NCBI RefSeq assembly: GCF_032854445.1
Contig: NC_088307.1
Span: forward strand, 25,804,046 to 25,868,045
Origin: Liolophura sinensis
Lineage: Eukaryota > Mollusca > Polyplacophora > Chitonida > Chitonidae
Direction: 5' to 3'
DNA length: 64,000 bases
Under the pieces are notes generated by a model. That model was not told the origin of the DNA. It searched no databases and saw only the letters and a program-made list of their open reading frames with translations. Positions 57,701 to 64,000 of this stretch are shown here, piece after piece (the stretch's first letter is position 1; each line of letters opens with the position of its first letter). The position numbers were made by a program, and so were the translations under genes.

Positions 57701-60700
57701 ACCTCAGATAAAGTGACAAGAGGCCGTATTTCAGCTGTTATGTATAACCATTTGCCAGCTATAACACTGTTGCCGTTACTCTGGTTTTATTCTATGAGCT
57801 GTTGACTTTTATATTGTAATTTTATTTATTTATTTATTTGATTGGTGTTTTATGCCGTACTCACTTATTTCACTTACACCACGGCGGCCAGCATTATGGT
57901 GGGTGGAAACCGGACAAAGCCCGGGAGAAACACACGATCATCCGCAGATTGCTGGCAGATCTTCCCACATACGACAGGAGAGGAAGCCAGCAAGAGCTGG
58001 ACATGAACTCACAGCGGCCGCATTGCTAAGAGGCTGCTGGGTCATTGCGCCGCGCTGGCGTGCCAGGCACTTCGGCCACGAATGCCACTATTGTAATTTT
58101 GGACAGATTCTTAAAGGTGTGCAGCTTTTGTAATTAATGCATATTGCCTGAATGGGGTCGGTTGAGGTGAGGAGGTTGGTAGCTTGTTGATAGAACTGAT
58201 TATTCAAATCGTCGTCGCAAAGGCTGCAATGAACCGCTTACTACATTGCCCAGGACCGAATGATACTGCATGTGAAAACTAAGTGGACCACTATAACAAA
58301 ACATCTTGTGTCCACTTTCTGGAAATCCTTTTGCGGAAAAGACGATGCCAGTATGTTGTCAACAGTTACCGAAAAACTAAAGTAGGCCTACCAAGTTCTG
58401 AAAAAATTTGGCCCGGAACTCTTATGATGACGTACGTAAAATCTTGGTTGAGGTCATTTCCTGTGGGAGGTAGCTTGTTGACGGAACTGATCACCCCCGT
58501 TGTTATAAATGAACCTGTCAGGAGAGTCATGAGGACGGCGGTGCCGGCAACCTTTGATCTGGATAGGGAGATATGAACAACAGCAAAATCGTGCACATAA
58601 TAATATAACAATGTGTAAAGTAAGGCATGAACACCTCATTACGTTGATATGGGTCTTTCATTTATTTATTTCATTGATGTTTCCACACCGTTCTGAAGAA
58701 TGTTTCACTTATATGCCATCCGTCAGTTTATCCTTCACCGAAACCGAAGTGCCCAAAGGAAACAATGATTACTGACCTTTATCAGTTACTTGTACCTGAC
58801 CAAAAATCGTGCAACGTAACGTCATAGAAGGGACCAGCAAGAGCTGGATTCGAGCATGCGACCTCATTAGTCAAGATCTGATCAACTGCTGCCAAAACAA
58901 CGCATGGTGCGGGTGACCCAGCGTTAGCCCTCTGGGACTTATTTGCAACACAAGACGTTTACTAGACAAACACCTTTTCCTTACAATGGGACTGCCCCCG
59001 GCTATCTTTAAGTTCACTGCTACACGAATACCAGGCCGCATAGCCCGATTGTTTGGATCGAGAAATCAAAAATATGTCCGTCATGTCGAATATTAAAACC
59101 TCAGACAAGGTACTTGATGGCTGTTTGAAATACAAAACTTTGGATTACGACATCCAATGACTACGGTACCCTTATATTTGAATGCAGAAAAAGACAGAAA
59201 AACATTTACTGCGAAAAGTCCTGGTGGAACTGAGAAACTTTGGAACAGCCAGCACGTACCTGCCTGAGGTTAAAGTATGAAACACGGTGAATGTCGGTTT
59301 GACGTCTCGATTTCAAATTTTTCGGATAATTGGTAGCAGAGGGCTTAACGGTGCAGGATCCGATATTTTTTCAACCGGATAACCCGGAATTAGAGTAAAT
59401 CAAACAATAGGACAGGCGTCAGGTGTATAGATATGTGGAATTTTCCTGCTGGACCAAATACAAATAGTGTACATGGGAAGGTCTTCCAGCAACCTTCGGA
59501 TGGCCGTGGGTTTCCCCTGGCTCAGCCCGGTTTCCTCCCACCATAATGCTGGCCGCCATCGTATAAGTGAAATATTCTTGAATACGGCGTAAAACACCAA
59601 TCAAATAAATAAAATAAATAGGAGCCGGACATGTGTTTGCAGTTGATGTGTTGGGCTAATGTTCATCACAAATCAAACTGGTTTCAAAGAACAAACATAC
59701 AAAGTCTAACTAACTTCCTGTAAAGCTGTTTGGCATAAAAATATCAGCTGGACCAAAATGAATCAAATTTATCAGCTTACAATCTCGACCACTTACCTGT
59801 ACAGAGTAATCAGCACCAGTGGACTGATGACGTAAAACTGCATATCGTTGGCCAAGTACCATGCCCAGGACATACACTGAAATCAAAATAAATTTTTTCC
59901 CTGAATCTTTGGTAAGATATATTGTATTATTATCCGTTTTTTGAACGTGGAGTTCCTTTATAAACGCGGATCAATTTAATAGATTGTCGTCACGGTACAC
60001 ATAATGTGCCTAAATTCAACAAACCATCTAAATTTTTTCCATGAAGTCTTGAAGCTTATTTCCAATTGAGGCGGTAACGTTGTATATGTGAGGCTGGGGT
60101 GGCTTAGCGGTTTAGAATGGGTATAAGGCACTCGCCTGAGCATAACATTCAAGGCATGTGACCATCGAAGACCACTTGTCTTTCAGTAAATATGACATCC
60201 TTTATCCGATGGTCACACGTGGGAAATTTCATCAGTAACCTTCATCGTAGAGGTGGAAACTTCTTCAGATTTATTTATGTCATTGGTGTCGTTATACGAC
60301 GACGGCCAGCATTATGGTGGGAGGAAACCGGGCAGAGCCCCAGAGGTGGGGGCGGGGAGCGTGGGGGGGGGGGGGAGCACGGTTATCCGCATGTTGCAGA
60401 CAGACACTGTCTTTGAACGCCAACGGAAGATAACTGGATGACAAATTACATGTATTAATACTTTGAACTGCTTTATTAGCACAAGAAACTGTATATCTAC
60501 AGCTGAGTTTGTACGGGAAATGCGGGATAAATCAAAACGGTTGTCCTGGGATTTAAACAACAATAATTTATTTTTTTTATTTGATTTGTGTTTTACGCCT
60601 TCCTCAAGAATATTTCACTTATACGACGGCGGCCAGCATTATGGTGGGGAAGAAATTGGGCAAAACCCCGGTGAAACCCACGACCCTCCGCAGGTTGAAA

Positions 60701-63700
60701 CAGCAATAAAAATTATAAATTAATATAAAGGGATTTGTGAAAAATAATAAAGATGGAAATTTGCAAGGAAATGAGAGAGAAACGTACCCCACTGTAGAAA
60801 GAAAAGAAGTTATTTATGTATAATAAATTCTTCCACCAGGAATCCTTGCAGAAGTTGACCTCTAACCCCTGCTGAGGCCAAATGGGACCGTCTCCAAAAT
60901 ACCGGAGAAGGCAAATATCCACCATCATCACCAACATGTAAGCTGGGGTCAACCTGAACGGAAAGAGAGTCGTGTTTGCTGGAAGATTCCACTTTAGGGA
61001 TGTAAACCTACATTATTATGCCAACTATAACGAGCCGGTCTCATGAAGCATACTTAATGCTAAGTAGCCCTTAGCTAAGTGTACTTAATATCCCTATAGC
61101 ATACGTCGTCATGGTATTTAAGCGCAAATTTAGCTAACGGAGCTTCATGAAGCAGGCCCGAGAGGTTTGTTTTTAGAATGGCTGGAGTTAGAGCAGTGAT
61201 AAAATAGATTAATTATCACACTTATTATTTGTGCACGATTAAAACTTCCATTATGATCAAGAGTTAAGCGATTATCTCTGGTCAGTGCTATTTCGAATTA
61301 TTTAATAGTTCTGTCTCATAATACGGAGCAGGTAATAATACACCAAGCCTAATCGCCTTAAATCTTCTTGGATGTAAACTAGATTTGTAATGTGGTCAGA
61401 GAAGTCAGGAAATACTCTTGTTTAACAATTGCATATGGAAAAAAATCTAAAAATGACTATACATGTATGTACGTCACACAGCAGACATGCATTAAACACA
61501 GGTCTCCTTTGAATGGTTTGAACACCGTAGGCGTTTAATAATGAGGTTGCCGGAAGCAAAAATCTATCAGCCTAATACAGAAGATGTACATATACTTAGC
61601 CTTGTCAACATACCGCCAAAACCTGTGGAAATAGAACAATGCCCAGTTGATTCGACCCTTGCTCTTGTCCATTTCTTTAAAGGTGATATATGCCACCAGA
61701 AGTCCGCTGCAACAGGCATGTACATGTATGTACAAGCTATTAGAAGTATATATTTACTACAGAAATCAGATAATTTACGACTTTACGTCATCTGTTTATA
61801 AGGCTGTACTGGAGAATGTTTACCTTTTCTACAGTACGACGACGATCAGAAGCATAGGTTGGTAAATTAGCTGCAGGGACAAACTTGACACACCTGCTGA
61901 CTTCGAATGCTGGCTTCGCACCTGCGATCTCCGTCGTGTGGGTCTCTCTGTCGTCCTATAAAAAGCTCTACAGCCGTAGGCTGCTAAGCGTCCCTCGTTA
62001 ATTTCCGAATTAAAGTCAATGATTTTGATATTTATGTCTAGCATGTTTGTTTCTTTGAAGTTTACGGAGATTTTACACTATTTCGGTCATATTCCTTATT
62101 GGCAAAGGTCAAGCCAATATAAGTAGAGCTACATTGACAAAAAAAACAAAAAAAAAAACAAAAAAAACAAAAAACAATGGGCCAATTCAGGGAAAACTGT
62201 TTTGCTGAACACCCATATTGTACATAATGGACTCCTCCAACCTGATCAGAAGTACAATCAGTTGAGCCTTCTATGACTCAGTCATTGGTCAGTGAGCACT
62301 GCTGCCTCATCGGAACACTAAGACGAAGACGCCAAAACAGACACCCAACTTGGTCAAAGTACAATGAAGTGTTAACTCTGTCACTCATACACAGCTTGCA
62401 AACCATGAAGAGACAATCTAGTTCAATAACGGCAAAGTTCCCACATAATAGAGACTTGGTTCCATGCTGAATTGACAGCAGCACCCCCCTCCCCCATCCC
62501 GCAGCACCCCCCTTCCCCCCTTTCCGTCCAAAGGCCATCGTAAAAGTAGCAATGAATAATAGTCCAGAAATATGTCAGGTGCAAAATGCTCCCTATTGAT
62601 CTAAACATCTAAACTAAGCGACCTGTTCCCTACCTGAGAAAGAAAAAGGAATCAACCGAAAACGTTCCATTGACAATGGCTTGAAACGTCCAGCGTTTGA
62701 AAATCACAGTTCCGTAGTCTATCAGATTATCTAAATAAAAACAGAGCAAAGAATACACCGGAAGAGAATAGTTATGCACGTGTCTGACAAGGCGTTCTAA
62801 GGTTCCAGGTGGGTAAACTTTACGGTTTGACTATTATAGGCATTGGGCGTATGAAATAAAAGACGATGGAAATGTCGAACCCATAACACATCTAGGAGAA
62901 AAGTCTGGGTATGTTATGGTAAGCGAATTAACTTATTGCCCATGTTAACCTATACTGGGCAGCTTTGCCGTACTTTTTACTCATTCAGTGAGCAAGCGCG
63001 TATTTCATCCTTGCGACACTATCGTGACGGTGCTTACCAGCTGAGGATTTGAACCAGCGATTTCTGTGCTTCTAGTCCAAGATTCTAGCGCTAGACTAAA
63101 GGGAAAATCCCTACAGCCTGTAGGTAGATACTGGTTGTATATCACCCTGTTACATTATATTGCACCACATACTTTGAATGTTATAATTCCTTTCACAAGG
63201 GTACAAGACTAAATTAGCATTAATGCATACGTCTGAACCACACACATACTCACCAATGCATTAATAGCATACCTGCATTTGCGTAAAATAAACGACTAGA
63301 GTATCGAGAGTAAAATAGGACACTGGCGACAGTTTGGTAGTTAACAAATGGTGACGTGTAGCCCGGGAAATTCGGCCTCTTGTCTATTTACCTCAGTTAT
63401 AGGCTTTTATTCTAACTATTTTTGTAAATGCTTATAAGAGAAGTAAGCTATAGTCGCTTCTCCAGCACCTCGGTGTCACCAATAGGTAGAATGATCAGTG
63501 ATTTTAATCATGGACTTTATTTCACGTTACCGCTTTTGACCCACTACATGACCCACACACATACTCACGAGTCACTATCAGTGTGACTGCATACGCCCGA
63601 CCCACGCACTTACTCACCAGACACTATCAGCATGATTGCATACGTATGACCCACAAACATACTCATCAGACATTATCAGCATCATTACATACGTATACCC

Positions 63701-64000
63701 ACGTACATACTCACCAGACACTATCAACGTGGTTGCATACGCCTGACCCACGTACATACTCACCAGACTCTATCAGTATGATTGCATACGTATGACCCAC
63801 GTACATACTCATCAGACTCTATCAGTATAAATGCATACGTATGACCCACGTACATACTCACCAGACACCAAGATTGTATACGTCTGACATACTCACCAGA
63901 TACTATCAGCATGATTGCATACGTATGACCTAGAATAACCCAGCTCATACTCAGGAACCGGATACCATTTAAACAGGTCAGGCTTCCTGGGGCCTGTGCA
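54658..64000 (-). CDS. Acyltransferase-3 / nose-resistant-to-fluoxetine (nrf-6)-like membrane protein, 3' part
   Basis: Exons in transcript order: >64000-63897, 62730-62634, 60953-60788, 59876-59797, 58558-58436, 57416-57293, 56785-56599, 55799-55657, 54789-54658. All junctions are GT-AG and every phase joins, giving 384 codons and TAA. Motifs in order: LTCLNGIRFLSMSWVILGHT (opening helix of the acyltransferase-3 domain), FSVDSFFFLR, CKDSWWKNLLYINNF, CMSWAWYLANDMQFYVISPL, GPYLVGMTVGYILYR, SRLTYCAYLIHP-like GRLTYCAYLIHPLVM, and SLAFEAPMIGLE near the end. The family is multipass and membrane-bound; in worms NRF-6/NDG-4 act in lipid or drug transport. The N-terminal NRF domain would lie beyond the window. 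Three or more SINE insertions sit in its introns. Confidence 0.93.
55657..55799 (-). CDS. nrf-6-like exon h
   Basis: Acceptor CTCTTCCAG; LSWAPFQPLGRLTYCAYLIH. The open frame runs on to a TGA seven bases into the intron, but the GTAATA donor joins in phase to exon i, which carries the expected family C-terminus. Confidence 0.92.
56599..56785 (-). CDS. nrf-6-like exon g
   Basis: Acceptor TCCATGTAG; two membrane spans (VVFGWILTFTCNLAVLYGLY and TVWALGLAWLVIACSSG); donor GTAAAT, one base carried. Confidence 0.94.
57293..57416 (-). CDS. nrf-6-like exon f
   Basis: Acceptor CTTTAAAG; YYEKPYCRIGPYLVGMTVGY; donor GTATGT, phase 0. The acceptor is weak in pyrimidines but phase and family match support it. 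Confidence 0.92.
57821..58090 (-). mobile_element. Full-length SINE, family A, in the intron between exons e and f
   Basis: (TTTA)n tail, GATTGGTGTTTTATGCCGTA, a GCGGCCAGCATTATGGTGGG body, and the complete tRNA-like head at about 57995-58080. Confidence 0.88.
58436..58558 (-). CDS. nrf-6-like exon e
   Basis: Acceptor CTATCCAG; a hydrophobic segment (VAGTAVLMTLLTGSFITTGV); donor GTACGT, two bases carried. Confidence 0.88.
58655..58900 (-). repeat. Degenerate SINE-like repeat
   Basis: TTTATTTATTTCATTGATGT tail with a diverged body, and a B-box-like GGATTCGAGCATGCGACCTC near 58845-58865. Confidence 0.55.
59470..59618 (+). mobile_element. 5'-truncated SINE, family A
   Basis: GGTCTTCCAGCAACCTTCGG through AAACACCAATCAAATAAATA; opposite orientation to the host gene. 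Confidence 0.82.
59797..59876 (-). CDS. nrf-6-like exon d
   Basis: Acceptor GATTTCAG; CMSWAWYLANDMQFYVISPL, the most diagnostic family motif; donor GTAAGT. Confidence 0.95.
60273..60410 (-). mobile_element. SINE fragment, family A, with G-rich insert
   Basis: GACGACGGCCAGCATTATGG and GGGAGGAAACCGGGCAGAGC, then a stretch of G runs (G13 at 60363-60375) replacing the usual middle. Confidence 0.65.
60570..60702 (-). mobile_element. SINE fragment, family A
   Basis: T-rich tail, TTTTACGCCTTCCTCAAGAA, CGACGGCGGCCAGCATTATG, ending near CCGCAGGTTG. Lies just downstream of exon c. Confidence 0.8.
60788..60953 (-). CDS. nrf-6-like exon c
   Basis: Acceptor CCGTTCAG; LTPAYMLVMMVDICLL and the conserved CKDSWWKNLLYINNF; donor GTACGT, phase 0. 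Confidence 0.94.
60990..62630. other. Intron between exons b and c
   Basis: No coding or RNA feature recognised. An A-rich run with scattered C lies at 62139-62175. Confidence 0.5.
62634..62730 (-). CDS. nrf-6-like exon b
   Basis: Acceptor TTTATTTAG; NLIDYGTVIFKRWTFQAIVN and GTFSVDSFFFL; donor GTAGGG, two bases carried. Confidence 0.93.
63558..63939 (-). repeat. 49-bp minisatellite derived from an exon end and its splice donor
   Basis: Seven intronic units precede the genuine exon a boundary. Each, on the + strand, is of the type CATACTCACCAGACACTATC + AGCATGATTGCATACGTATG + ACCCACGTA. The last 30 or so bases match the end of exon a, and CTCACC is the inverse of its GGTGAG donor. Period 49 except one shortened unit (about 63853-63888). 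Confidence 0.9.
63897..64000 (-). CDS. nrf-6-like exon a (partial, window edge)
   Basis: Encodes TAQAPG-to-MLIVS order with LTCLNGIRFLSMSWVILGHT; ends with one base before GTGAGT. The left end is duplicated as a 49-bp minisatellite. Confidence 0.92.

Noticed and set aside
63558-63900. CRISPR-like spacing with a palindromic CATACGTATG repeat
   Set aside because: Every base of the unit is repeated and matches the adjacent exon end. It is a minisatellite.

Overview
This is eukaryotic nuclear DNA. The evidence is two intron-containing genes with GT-AG splice sites, Pol III tRNA genes (one type with an intron), non-LTR retrotransposons, and many copies of tRNA-headed SINEs. One SINE family has a tail reading like the 'ACGCCGTACTCAAGAATA' type common in bivalves and gastropods, so a mollusc, or at least a lophotrochozoan, is most likely. 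This is inferred from repeat recognition; no species call is possible.

Layout. 1-6.8 kb is gene-poor, with a short minisatellite and SINE fragments. 6.8-33.1 kb is a tRNA-rich tandem-repeat region. Its left part (6.8-16 kb) is old and scrambled: two intact tRNA-Ile(UAU) genes with 36-nt introns, broken tRNA-Gly copies, and two decayed Tx1/L1-like LINEs, one of them inserted into the anticodon arm of a tRNA-Gly gene. Its right part (16-33 kb) is a regular array of about 1.25-1.29 kb units. Each unit carries a tRNA-Gly(CCC), a tRNA-Ile 5' fragment and a degenerate tRNA-Ile, all on the minus strand. One Gly copy has switched its anticodon to UCC. One unit is split by a 1.8 kb LINE that is itself split by a SINE; both insertions have target-site duplications.

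34.7-51.3 kb (+ strand) is a complete nine-exon MAGE-family gene of 247 codons, the NSMCE3/NDNL2-like subunit of the SMC5/6 complex. All exon phases join. Its introns are packed with unrelated minisatellites: 43 bp and 27 bp in intron 5 (the 27-bp array is about 4.5 kb), 60 bp in intron 7 and 22-24 bp in intron 8.

53.7-54.0 kb holds a foldback/MITE-like palindrome. 54.7-64.0 kb (- strand) is the 3' part of an acyltransferase-3 / 'nose resistant to fluoxetine' (nrf-6)-like membrane protein gene. Nine exons were resolved, and the 5' end lies beyond the window. A 49-bp minisatellite at 63.56-63.94 kb is built from the end of one of its exons plus the splice donor. The two protein genes are convergent and have no evident functional link.
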